Source of the DNA: Stenotrophomonas_A sp036566925
Lineage (GTDB): Bacteria > Pseudomonadota > Gammaproteobacteria > Xanthomonadales > Xanthomonadaceae
Assembly: GCA_036566925.1 (NCBI GenBank)
Contig: DATCVI010000009.1
Coordinates: 1 to 45,071, forward strand
Direction of reading: 5' to 3'
Length of the DNA stretch: 45,071 nt
Shown here piece after piece: positions 32,953 through 40,574 of the stretch (positions are counted from its first letter, which is position 1; each line of letters opens with the position of its first letter). Below the pieces are notes generated by a model. That model did not search any database. It was not told the origin of the DNA and was given only the letters and a program-made list of their open reading frames with translations. Position numbers and translations under genes: made by a program.

Positions 32953-34359
32953 TCAGACGGCCGTGCGTACCTTGATAAGCGCCGCATCGATGCGTTTCAA
33001 GGCCTCGTCGTGCCCGGCCAGGTAAACCGTATGGGAAATGTCAGGGCTCACCTGGGTGCCGGTGATGGCCACGCGCAGCGGCTGGGCGACCTTGCCCATG
33101 CCCAGTTCCAGCGCGGCGGCGGCCTCGTGCAGGGCCTGCGACACGCGCTCCACGCTCCACTCGCCGAGCCCGGCCAGCAGCTCGCGCGCCTTCAGCAGCG
33201 GGGCCTCGGCGGCCGGCTTGAGGTGCTTGGCCACGGCATCGCCGTCGTAGTGTTCCAGCGGCTGGTACCAGACCTGGGCGCGTTCGGCCATTTCCTTCAG
33301 CGTCTGCACCCGGTCTCGCAGGGCCAGGACCACGTCGACCGCGGCCGGGCCACGGCCGAGCGACAGGCCTAGCTTGCCCAGCTGGTATTCAAGCTGCGGC
33401 GCGATCGTGGCCGGGTCGTCGCTCTTGAGATAGTGCTGGTTGACCCAGCCAAGCTTGGCCATGTCCAGGCGCGCGGCCTTGGAGTTCACGTCCTCGACCT
33501 TGAACAGGTCGATCAACTCCTGGCGCGAGAACAACTCCTGGTCGCCATGCGACCAACCCAGGCGCGCCAGATAGTTGATCAGCGCGTGCGGCAGGTAGCC
33601 GGCATCCTTGTATTGCATGACGTCGGCCGCACCGGTGCGCTTGGACAACTTGGCGCCTTGCTCGTCGAGGATCATCGGCATGTGCGCGAACTTCGGCACC
33701 GGCGCGCCCAGTGCCTGGTAGATGTTGATCTGGCGCGGGGTGTTGTTGATGTGGTCGTCGCCGCGGATGACCTCGGTGATGCCCATGTCCCAATCGTCCA
33801 CGACCACGGCGAAGTTGTAGGTCGGGAAGCCGTCGGGGCGGAAGATCACCATGTCGTCGAGCTCGCTGTTGGCGATCTCGATGCGGCCCTTGATCAGGTC
33901 GTCGAAGGCGACCACGCCGTCGTTCGGGTTCTTGAAGCGGATGACCCGGTTCGGGTCATCGCGTCGCGGCAGGCCGAGCTCGCGCGCGGCGCCGTTGTAG
34001 CGCGGCTTCTCCTGCTTGGCCATCGCCGCTTCGCGCATCGCTTCGAGCTCCTCGCGGGTCTCGTAGGCGTAGTACGCCTTGCCGTCGGCGATCAGCTGCT
34101 CGGCGACCTCGCGGTAGCGGTCGATGCGCTGGGTCTGGTAGATCGGGCCTTCGTCGTAATCCAGGCCCAGCCAGTCCATCGCCTCCAGGATCGCGTCGAT
34201 GGCGGCCTGGGTGCTGCGCTCGCGGTCGGTGTCCTCGATCCGCAGGATGAACTCACCGCCGCGGTGCCGCGCCTCCAGCCAGCAATACAACGCCGTGCGT
34301 GCGCCGCCGATGTGCAGGTAGCCGGTGGGACTGGGGGCGAAACGGGTACGGCAGGCCAT
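32953..34359 (-). CDS. gltX: Glutamate--tRNA ligase
   Basis: This is a 468-residue class I aminoacyl-tRNA synthetase attaching glutamate to tRNA-Glu. The HIGH-type motif is YLHIGGA at residues 14-20 with RFAPSPTG before it, the KMSKS-type motif is KLSKRTGA, and the glutamate-specific segments FILRIEDTDRERS and DDHINNTPRQINIYQALGA are present. Length is as usual (about 470). A TAAAAT hexamer at 34391-34396 on the minus strand gives a short leader before the ATG at 34359. The Zur-type gene follows downstream. Confidence 0.96.
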   Translation of the reverse strand: MACRTRFAPSPTGYLHIGGARTALYCWLEARHRGGEFILRIEDTDRERSTQAAIDAILEAMDWLGLDYDEGPIYQTQRIDRYREVAEQLIADGKAYYAYETREELEAMREAAMAKQEKPRYNGAARELGLPRRDDPNRVIRFKNPNDGVVAFDDLIKGRIEIANSELDDMVIFRPDGFPTYNFAVVVDDWDMGITEVIRGDDHINNTPRQINIYQALGAPVPKFAHMPMILDEQGAKLSKRTGAADVMQYKDAGYLPHALINYLARLGWSHGDQELFSRQELIDLFKVEDVNSKAARLDMAKLGWVNQHYLKSDDPATIAPQLEYQLGKLGLSLGRGPAAVDVVLALRDRVQTLKEMAERAQVWYQPLEHYDGDAVAKHLKPAAEAPLLKARELLAGLGEWSVERVSQALHEAAAALELGMGKVAQPLRVAITGTQVSPDISHTVYLAGHDEALKRIDAALIKVRTAV

Positions 34360-34442
34360 GGAACGCTCGTGAACGGCGGGAATCGGGGGATTTTACCTGC
34401 TGCCGGAGGACGACGGTGACCACGCCCTCCGGCGGAGGAGAT

Positions 34443-34826
34443 TCACCCCGCCCGCCGCGTGTCCAGCTCCTGCCAGAACAGCCAGGCCACCTGCGCCGGC
34501 GCGTCCACCAGCACCGCGATTTGGCCGTCCTCGCTGCGGCACCAGAAGCCGCCACGCGCCGGCAGCGGCTGCCAGGGAAGGTAGCGTGGTGCGGCACACG
34601 CATCATTGCCACGTGCCTTGCACAGCCCCCGTCGCAACACCTCCGCCGCAAAACCCGCAGCCAGCCGCAGTCCCAGCACCCCTCGTCGTTGCCCACCCAG
34701 CGCCAGGCGCGACAACGGCGAATATTCCCAGCGAACCGGCCCCGGCGGCGGCAATACGCCGACCGTCGGCAGGTCCGCCGGCAACAGCCGGCGGACCCTG
34801 CGATGCAATTTAGGCAACGAAAGCAT
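34443..34826 (-). CDS. Small hypothetical gene coupled to creD
   Basis: This is a 127-residue protein of no recognised family, with a basic N-terminus (LSLPKLHRRVRRLLPADL) and an acidic-aromatic C-terminal half (FWCRSEDGQIAVLVDAPAQVAWLFWQELD). The ATG at 34826 shares a base with the creD stop codon (TGATG), so the gene is translationally coupled to creD. The longer frame to 35054 lies inside creD and is not expected. It is the last gene of the cre cluster in this direction. Confidence 0.75.
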   Translation of the reverse strand: MLSLPKLHRRVRRLLPADLPTVGVLPPPGPVRWEYSPLSRLALGGQRRGVLGLRLAAGFAAEVLRRGLCKARGNDACAAPRYLPWQPLPARGGFWCRSEDGQIAVLVDAPAQVAWLFWQELDTRRAG

Positions 34827-36133
34827 CAGCGCAGTTCGTCGTTGAGCGCGTACCAGTCCAGCCGGCGGGTGAGCCACATCACCGCGGCAAGAATGCCGAA
34901 CAACAGCAGCGAGCCCATCAGCAAGGCGTTGTCTTCCGATACCAGCAGGCTGTAGAGCACGCCATACAAGGCCGTGAGCAGCGTCGCGAAGCCCGCCGCC
35001 AGTGCGCGACTGCGCAATACCCCGGCCAGGTAGAAGAACTGCAGCCCGATACATGCCGCCGCCGAGACCAGGTAGGCCTGCCAGAAGGCGATGTGCTCGG
35101 ACAGGCTGAACAACAGCAGGAAAAAGATCGCCAGCGCCAGGCCGACCAACAGGTATTGCACCGGGTGGATCTTCAACTTGCGGATCAGTTCCAGCAGCAC
35201 GAAGCCGGTGAAGGTGAGCAGCACGAACAGCAAGCCGTATTTGCTGGCGCGGTCGGCCAGGGTATAGACGTCTACCGGATCGACCAGGTCCACCTGCAAG
35301 GCATCGGCCTCCTGGCCCGCGCGCAACTGTGCCTGGGCGCTGGTGGCCAGGGCCGACAGCGACCAGCGCGCGTTGAAGCCCTGGTCGCTGATATCGCGAC
35401 GATTGGGCAGGAAGCTGCCGCCGAACAACGGGTGCGGCCAGGCCGAGGACAAAGAGACCTCGGTGCTGTCGCCGATCGGCACGATCGCCAGCGAGCGGGT
35501 GCCGTCCAACTGCATGTCCAGCGCGACCTGGGAGATCGCCGGCAGCGTGCCGCTGACGCTCTCGCTGTTGTCGGCAAGCGCGACATGGACCCCTTGCTTG
35601 AGCGCGCCGCCGCCGGCGAGTACCGGCAGCGGCCGCCCCGCCGCCACCAGGCTCGGCACGCCGACCAGGCCGCGCGCGTCGGACAGCCCCACCGCCAGGT
35701 ACGGTTGGCCATAACTGCGTCCCGCTACCGCCGCGAACGGCATCGGCGCGAACTCAGCCTTCACCTTCGCCTGCCAGGTGTATACCGGCACCTTGAACAA
35801 GCCGATCCGCCGTTCCGCCGGCACCAGCACGCCATCGACCCACAGCCGCGAGGGCGCCTGCATTTCGACGCCGGTTTCCTGCTGCTTCTCGATCCGGGTC
35901 TGGCCGTCTTCGTCGCGCACCTTCAATTCGACTTCGCGCGTCCACGGCAGGTAGCGCACCGGGCCGATGAAGCGCTGCTCGCCGGCCTTGCTCTGCGCCA
36001 CCCGTTCGATCGCCTGGTCGCGGTAGCCGGCGCGGTCGGTGATGACGCTGCGGATCAGCAGCAGCGGGATCAGCAACAGCAGGATCAGCCCGCCCAGCAC
36101 GGCGAAGCGCAACAGCAACTTCAAGGATTTCAT
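34826..36133 (-). CDS. creD: Cell envelope integrity protein CreD
   Basis: This is a 435-residue inner-membrane protein of the CreD family. It has an N-terminal helix (LLLRFAVLGGLILLLLIPLLLI), a large periplasmic domain (about 35-310), then a C-terminal cluster of five or six helices (from YGLLFVLLTFTGFVLLELI). Family landmarks are YLPWTREVELKVRDE-like and HPVQYLLVGLALAIFFLLLFS. CreD is the main output of the CreBC two-component system and affects envelope integrity and beta-lactam or colicin tolerance. A cre-tag-like TTCAC-N6-TTCAA lies about 66 bases upstream of the start. Confidence 0.93.
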   Translation of the reverse strand: MKSLKLLLRFAVLGGLILLLLIPLLLIRSVITDRAGYRDQAIERVAQSKAGEQRFIGPVRYLPWTREVELKVRDEDGQTRIEKQQETGVEMQAPSRLWVDGVLVPAERRIGLFKVPVYTWQAKVKAEFAPMPFAAVAGRSYGQPYLAVGLSDARGLVGVPSLVAAGRPLPVLAGGGALKQGVHVALADNSESVSGTLPAISQVALDMQLDGTRSLAIVPIGDSTEVSLSSAWPHPLFGGSFLPNRRDISDQGFNARWSLSALATSAQAQLRAGQEADALQVDLVDPVDVYTLADRASKYGLLFVLLTFTGFVLLELIRKLKIHPVQYLLVGLALAIFFLLLFSLSEHIAFWQAYLVSAAACIGLQFFYLAGVLRSRALAAGFATLLTALYGVLYSLLVSEDNALLMGSLLLFGILAAVMWLTRRLDWYALNDELR

Positions 36134-36198
36134 CGATGGCCCCTCAGGTGAGAAGGCCTTAGCGTGGGCTGCGCTTGTGCGCGCAGTACGAGCGCTGT

Positions 36199-36214
36199 TT
36201 GAAGCGAATGTGAA
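36199..36214 (-). promoter_or_regulatory. Candidate cre tag upstream of creD
   Basis: Read on the minus strand the sequence is TTCAC-ATTCGC-TTCAA, matching 9 of 10 fixed bases of the known CreB binding site TTCACnnnnnnTTCAC. It lies in the creC-creD gap and in the correct orientation for creD. Confidence 0.75.
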
Positions 36215-36225
36215 GTGCCGCCGCG

Positions 36226-37671
36226 CTAACGCGGCAGCGGCAGCACCAGGGTGGCACGCGCGCCGCCGTGCGGAAGATTGTCCAGTCGCGCTTCGCCGCC
36301 GTGCAGCCGCGCCACCTCGCGCACGAACGGCAGCCCCAGGCCGGAACTACGCGGCGTGCCATCGGGCCGGGCCAACGAATAGAAGCGCTCGAACACCCGT
36401 TCGCGCGCGTAGTCGGGCACGCCGGGGCCCTGGTCTTCGACCCACAGCGACAGGCGACCGGCATCGATAGCGGCGCCAAGCACCACCTCGCCGCCCTCCG
36501 GTGAAAACGCCAAGGCGTTTTCGAGCAGGTTGAGCAGCGCCTGCCGCAACAGGAAGGCGTCGCCCTCGACATTGCCGGGCGCCGGCCCCGCCTGCAGCCG
36601 CAGATTCACCCCACGCGCCCGCGCCGGTGCCGCCACTGCCTCCAGCACTTGTGCCAGCAACGCGCCGATGTCGATCGCGCCGCGCTTCTGCAACCAGCCG
36701 TGCTGCTCCACCTCGGCCAGCGCCAGCAGCTTGTCGATGGTCTCGGTCAGGCGCCGCTCCTGGCCCTGGATGTTGAGGACGAAGCGTTGGCGCTCGACGT
36801 CCGGCAAGGGTTCTTGCAGCAGTTCGGCGGCGCCGCGGATCGCCGCCAGCGGGCTCTTCATCTCATGGGTCAGCGATTGCACGTATTGCTCGACATAGGC
36901 CTTGCCTTCGAGCTTGCGCCGCATCTGCTCCAGCGCCTGGCCCAGATCGCCGATCTCATCGCGGCGCGGCGGCGGCGGCGGTACCGGCTCGCCGGCACTG
37001 ACCGCGCGCGCATAGCGCTGCAGGCGGCCGATGCCATGCACCAGCCACCACGTCGCCAGCAGGCCGATAAGCGCCGAGATCGCCACCAGCCAGGCGCCGC
37101 GGCGCAAGATGCTGCGCTGGCTGGCGACGATGATCGGCTCGATGCTGCGGTTGGGCTGCGAAACAGTGAGCACGCCGATCAGGGTGCGGCCGTCGGCCGG
37201 GTCGAAGATCGGCGCGGCCACGTGCATGACCGTTGGGCTGTCGGGGTCGCCGGCGTCTTCGGGGCTGGAACGCGCGCCGTACTCGCCGCGCAAGGTGCGG
37301 TAGACATCGTTCCAGCGCGAATTATCGCGACCGACATCGCGGCCGCTGGAATCGAACACCACGACCCCGCGGGTGTCGGTCACGGTGACGCGGAAGTCGA
37401 TGCGATGCTTGGGGAAACGCCACACCATCGCCTGCGGGTCGCGCTGCTGCGCGCGCGCCACCTGCCGCGCGAACGCGCCATCGGCGATATGCCCGGCGGC
37501 CAGGTCGGGCGCGGCCATCTCGGCAAACAGGTTGGCCCCGTCCACCAGCGTCGACTCGATCGCCTGGCGCACGCCCGGCTTGATCTCGTTGACGAACACG
37601 CGCATCACGAAAAACGCGGCAACGCCGGCGATCAGGAAGAACCCCAGGAACAGCTTCAGGCCGAGCCGCAT
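36226..37671 (-). CDS. creC: Sensor histidine kinase CreC
   Basis: This is a 481-residue membrane kinase with two transmembrane helices (about 5-25 and 185-210), a periplasmic sensor between them, HAMP-like linker, DHp domain with the phosphorylation site SLTHEMKSPLAAIRG (near residue 265) and a C-terminal ATPase domain (LLNLLENALAFSPEGG, VEDQGPGVPD and SSGLGLPFVRE). It should phosphorylate CreB. In enterics and Stenotrophomonas-type bacteria CreBC responds to metabolic or envelope stress. It is spaced 12 bases after creB, so the two form an operon. Confidence 0.93.
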   Translation of the reverse strand: MRLGLKLFLGFFLIAGVAAFFVMRVFVNEIKPGVRQAIESTLVDGANLFAEMAAPDLAAGHIADGAFARQVARAQQRDPQAMVWRFPKHRIDFRVTVTDTRGVVVFDSSGRDVGRDNSRWNDVYRTLRGEYGARSSPEDAGDPDSPTVMHVAAPIFDPADGRTLIGVLTVSQPNRSIEPIIVASQRSILRRGAWLVAISALIGLLATWWLVHGIGRLQRYARAVSAGEPVPPPPPRRDEIGDLGQALEQMRRKLEGKAYVEQYVQSLTHEMKSPLAAIRGAAELLQEPLPDVERQRFVLNIQGQERRLTETIDKLLALAEVEQHGWLQKRGAIDIGALLAQVLEAVAAPARARGVNLRLQAGPAPGNVEGDAFLLRQALLNLLENALAFSPEGGEVVLGAAIDAGRLSLWVEDQGPGVPDYARERVFERFYSLARPDGTPRSSGLGLPFVREVARLHGGEARLDNLPHGGARATLVLPLPR

Positions 37672-37683
37672 GCGCGCGCTTCC

Positions 37684-38373
37684 TCAGGGCTCGAGCGCGT
37701 AGCCGAGGCCGCGGTGGGTGCGGATCGGGTCGGGTTCGACGCCGGCCGCGCGCAGCTTGGCCCGCAGCGTCTTGACGTGGGTGTCCACGGTACGGTCGGC
37801 GCTGTCGGCATCGCTGTCCCAGGCGCGGTCCATCAGCTGGGCGCGGCTGAAGATCGCGCCGGGCCGCTGCAGCAGCGTCGCCAGCAGGCTGTACTCGTAG
37901 CGCGTCAGCGGCAGCAGGCGGTCGCGATAGCGGATCCGGCAGCCTTCGCGGTCGATCGCGAACTCACCTTGCTGGCGCCATCCGGCCTCGACCTCGGCTG
38001 GCAAATGCCGGCGCAGCCGTGCGCGCACCCGCGCGACCAGTTCGCGCGGCGAGAATGGCTTGGCGACATAGTCGTCGGCGCCCAGCTCCAGGCCGAGCAC
38101 GCGGTCGATCTCGTCGTTGCGCGCGCTCAGGAACACCACCGGCACTGCGCTGAAGGTGCGCAAGCTGCGGCAGACCTCGAAGCCGTCCAGGTCGGGCAGG
38201 CCGATATCGAGCAGCACCAGGTCCGCCGGTGCCTCGCGCTGGCGCGCCAACGCCTGTCGGCCCAGCGCGCAATGTTCGACCGCGTAGCCCTCGCTGCGCA
38301 GCGCGTAGAGCACGGTATCGGCGATGGCGGCCTCGTCTTCGACGACGAGGATCCTGGCAGCGGCAGTGGGCAT
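37684..38373 (-). CDS. creB: OmpR-family response regulator CreB
   Basis: This is a 229-residue regulator with a receiver domain (phospho-acceptor Asp56 in DLVLLDIGLPDLDG, Lys in YVAKPFSP) and a C-terminal winged helix (TRYEYSLLATLLQRPGAIFS and DSADRTVDTHVKTLRAKLR). It should bind TTCAC-N6-TTCAC repeats such as the one ahead of creD. An in-frame ATG at 38385 adds four residues. It is the first gene of creB-creC, with creD and the small coupled gene following after a 92-base gap. Confidence 0.93.
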   Translation of the reverse strand: MPTAAARILVVEDEAAIADTVLYALRSEGYAVEHCALGRQALARQREAPADLVLLDIGLPDLDGFEVCRSLRTFSAVPVVFLSARNDEIDRVLGLELGADDYVAKPFSPRELVARVRARLRRHLPAEVEAGWRQQGEFAIDREGCRIRYRDRLLPLTRYEYSLLATLLQRPGAIFSRAQLMDRAWDSDADSADRTVDTHVKTLRAKLRAAGVEPDPIRTHRGLGYALEP

Positions 38374-38477
38374 GGCGCGCAGCATAGCGGGAGTCCGCGC
38401 GTAGCGGCGGAGAACCCATGCTCAAGATGGCTGCGCGGTCAATGACTCACCCACGGGAAAACTCGCGGGCCGAACCA

Positions 38478-38651
38478 CTAGTGCTTTCGCCGCGAAGCGT
38501 CCGACCTCTGCTGCAGCCAGACCACGCCAAATACGATACCGGCAAGTAGCGATTTCAAGGCCCAGGGATCACCCTTCGCCAGCCAGAGATATATAGCGTC
38601 GGTCACGTAGTACAGCGCAAACACGCCCAGGATGACTCTCCACTTGCCCAT
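38478..38651 (-). CDS. Small membrane protein, possible immunity or partner protein
   Basis: This is a 57-residue protein with two hydrophobic helices (VILGVFALYYVTDAIYLWLA and ALKSLLAGIVFGVVWLQ) and a basic C-terminal tail (QRSDASRRKH). No family is recognised. AGGTGA lies seven bases upstream of the ATG at 38651. It follows the 45-residue peptide gene by 46 bases with a hairpin in the gap. The G+C content is lower than in the flanks. Small membrane proteins in this position often protect the producer from a peptide, but that is inference. Confidence 0.7.
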   Translation of the reverse strand: MGKWRVILGVFALYYVTDAIYLWLAKGDPWALKSLLAGIVFGVVWLQQRSDASRRKH

Positions 38652-38668
38652 CGCGCTGTCACCTGATG

Positions 38669-38692
38669 GGGCCCGGACAACTGACCGGGCCC
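38669..38692 (-). terminator. Hairpin between the peptide and membrane-protein genes
   Basis: Perfect eight-base arms GGGCCCGG (38669-38676) and CCGGGCCC (38685-38692) with an eight-base loop sit just after the peptide stop codon. No T-run follows on the minus strand, so it is more likely a partial attenuator or RNA-stabilising hairpin than a full terminator. On the plus strand it is followed by TTTCTT. Confidence 0.55.
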
Positions 38693-38697
38693 TTTCT

Positions 38698-38835
38698 TCA
38701 CACTGCCTGGTATTGCCGGCGGAATGGATCGTTATGGATCGTTTCCTGCACCTGGTTGTACCAGCCTCCCACCGTATCTCCGACCCAGTGCATGACGTCA
38801 TAGGTAATACCGCCGCCGGAGACGGCCTCGCTCAC
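38698..38835 (-). CDS. Small peptide with double-glycine-like segment
   Basis: This is a 45-residue peptide starting at GTG 38835, supported by a strong AGGAG seven bases upstream. Its first residues SEAVSGGG resemble the end of a double-glycine leader of bacteriocin precursors, and the remainder (ITYDVMHWVGDTVGG and WYNQVQETIHNDPF, then a basic end) is amphipathic and glycine-containing. The frame continues upstream to an ATG at 38928, which would give a longer leader (76 residues), but that ATG has no ribosome site. No family is recognised. It precedes a small membrane-protein gene. The bacteriocin-like reading is speculative. Confidence 0.55.
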   Translation of the reverse strand: MSEAVSGGGITYDVMHWVGDTVGGWYNQVQETIHNDPFRRQYQAV

Positions 38836-38985
38836 CTGCTTTCTCCTGTGATCCGTTGCATGGCTCGGCACGCCGAGATGAACCAAAGCATCTGAGGCAA
38901 AGCTATTACCAAGGTATGGCGCTCGCATATTTGATTTTTCCGAGAGTTTGCTTTTTTAGGTGACCGACCCACTACACTGCCGCCC

Positions 38986-39843
38986 ATGAATTACCGCCAC
39001 GCCTTCCATGCCGGCAACCATGCCGATGTCCTCAAGCACATCCTGTTGCTGGCGCTGATCGATGCGCTGCAACGCAAGGACTCGCCGTGCTTCGTCCTCG
39101 ACACCCACGCCGGACGCGGCCGCTACCTGCTGGCCAGCGCGGACAGCCAGCGCACCTCGGAGATCCAGGACGGGGTGATGCGGCTGATGGGCGCGCCGAA
39201 GCTGCCGGAGGTGGTCGAGCGCTACCTGCGCGCCGTGCAGGCCGACAACCCGGTCGGTGCCCTGCTCACCTACCCCGGCTCGCCGCTGCTGGCGGCGCAG
39301 GCGCTGCGACCGCAGGACCGGATGGCGTGCTGCGAACTGCAGCCGGAGGAAGTGGCCGAGCTGAAGAGCCTGTTTGCCCATGACAGCCGCGTGCGCGTGC
39401 ATGGCGGCGACGGCTACGCCGCTATCCGCGCCTTCCTGCCACCCAAGGATGGCGCCACCAAGATCGGCCGCGGCCTGGTGCTGATCGACCCGCCCTACGA
39501 AGCCCAGGACGCGGAGTACCCGCAGATCATCGCCGCGGTGCGCGAGACCCTGACGCGCTGGCCGCAGGCCACTTGCGCGGTGTGGTACCCGATCAAGCAG
39601 CGCCGCAGCCTGCAACCGTTCTTCCGCAAGGCCGCCGCGCTGCCGGCCAAGTCGGTGCTGGTGGCCGAGCTGCTGGTGCGCCCGGACGATTCTCCGCTGC
39701 GCCTCAATGGCAGCGGCATGCTGCTGGTCAACGCACCATGGCACTTCGAACAGGTGGTGGCGCCGGCCCTGGCCGCGTTGCGTACCCACCTCGGCGAGAC
39801 CGGCGCCGCCACCCGCCTGGAATGGCTCAAGGCTGCTGACTGA
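38986..39843 (+). CDS. rlmJ: 23S rRNA (adenine-2030-N6)-methyltransferase RlmJ
   Basis: This is a 285-residue methyltransferase of the YhiR/RlmJ family (E. coli 280). The family start MNYRHAFHAGNHADVLKH is nearly identical, and the catalytic motif of N6-adenine methyltransferases is IDPPYE. The SAM-binding part includes DTHAGRGRY. It methylates A2030 in 23S rRNA using free RNA as substrate. TACACT at 38973-38978 ends seven bases before the ATG, suggesting a leaderless message. It is divergent from the small peptide gene. Confidence 0.95.
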   Translation: MNYRHAFHAGNHADVLKHILLLALIDALQRKDSPCFVLDTHAGRGRYLLASADSQRTSEIQDGVMRLMGAPKLPEVVERYLRAVQADNPVGALLTYPGSPLLAAQALRPQDRMACCELQPEEVAELKSLFAHDSRVRVHGGDGYAAIRAFLPPKDGATKIGRGLVLIDPPYEAQDAEYPQIIAAVRETLTRWPQATCAVWYPIKQRRSLQPFFRKAAALPAKSVLVAELLVRPDDSPLRLNGSGMLLVNAPWHFEQVVAPALAALRTHLGETGAATRLEWLKAAD

Positions 39844-39965
39844 ATCGGCAGTCACGGGAGGCTCACACCCCGTGAAGGTAGAGTGACGCCGCCGCGCCGC
39901 CCCCAGGTTCCCGGCACCGTTTGCTGTGCAGCCAGCAGTCCCATCGATCCCAAGGAAGCCTGGTC

Positions 39966-40508
39966 ATGGCCATCCGCAATCGCATGCCGCCTTGGCACGA
40001 AAACTTCAGCTTGCCCAACGGTCGCACGCTCCTGCTGCGCCCGGTGCGGCCGGAGGACGGCCCGCCTTTGCAGGGCGCCTTCAGCTTGCTGGGGCCGGAC
40101 GAGATCCGCGCCCGCCTGCTGGGCCCGGGCGATGAGATCACCCCGGAAATGCTGCAGCGCCTGACCCACCCCAATCCCAAGACCGAGATCGTGCTGGTGG
40201 CCGCCGAACAGCTGCCGCCGGGCGAAGCGGTGGTCGGCGCGATTGCTCGAGCCGGCATTGTTGCCGGCACCCGCGAGGCCGAGTACACCATCCTCGTCAG
40301 TCATTTCGTCGCCGGCCAGGGCTTGGGGCGGCAGTTGATGCGCAAGCTGGTGAAGTGGGCGCGGCGCAAGTACCTCGACCGTCTGTACGGCGATGTGCTC
40401 CGCGTCAACGAGCCGATGCTGCAACTGGCCGAATCGCTGGGGTTCAAGCCGCAGCCGCATCCAGATTCGCCAGAGCTGTTGCGGATGATGCTGGAGCTGG
40501 AAAGCTAG
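39966..40508 (+). CDS. GNAT family N-acetyltransferase
   Basis: This is a 180-residue protein with the GNAT fold. The N-terminal strands are RTLLLRPVRPEDGPPLQGAFS, and the acetyl-CoA-binding loop is VAGQGLGRQLMRKLVKWA, the Q/R-x-x-G-x-G/A motif. The acceptor is unknown. It resembles the C-terminal acetyltransferase part of protein acetyltransferases such as Pat but lacks the ligase part. AAGGA nine bases before the ATG at 39966 supports the start. It stands between rlmJ and mfd on the same strand. Confidence 0.85.
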   Translation: MAIRNRMPPWHENFSLPNGRTLLLRPVRPEDGPPLQGAFSLLGPDEIRARLLGPGDEITPEMLQRLTHPNPKTEIVLVAAEQLPPGEAVVGAIARAGIVAGTREAEYTILVSHFVAGQGLGRQLMRKLVKWARRKYLDRLYGDVLRVNEPMLQLAESLGFKPQPHPDSPELLRMMLELES

Positions 40509-40574
40509 CAAGCCGGCTGCCACTTCACCGCCTGGCGACGCGGACCAGGGCGGCCGAGGGTAAAATCCCCGGCA

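Noticed and set aside
34402..34433. Hairpin between gltX and the cre cluster
   Set aside because: The eight-base stem has a 16-base loop and no T-run, and part of the region serves as the gltX promoter (TAAAAT), so it is not called a terminator.
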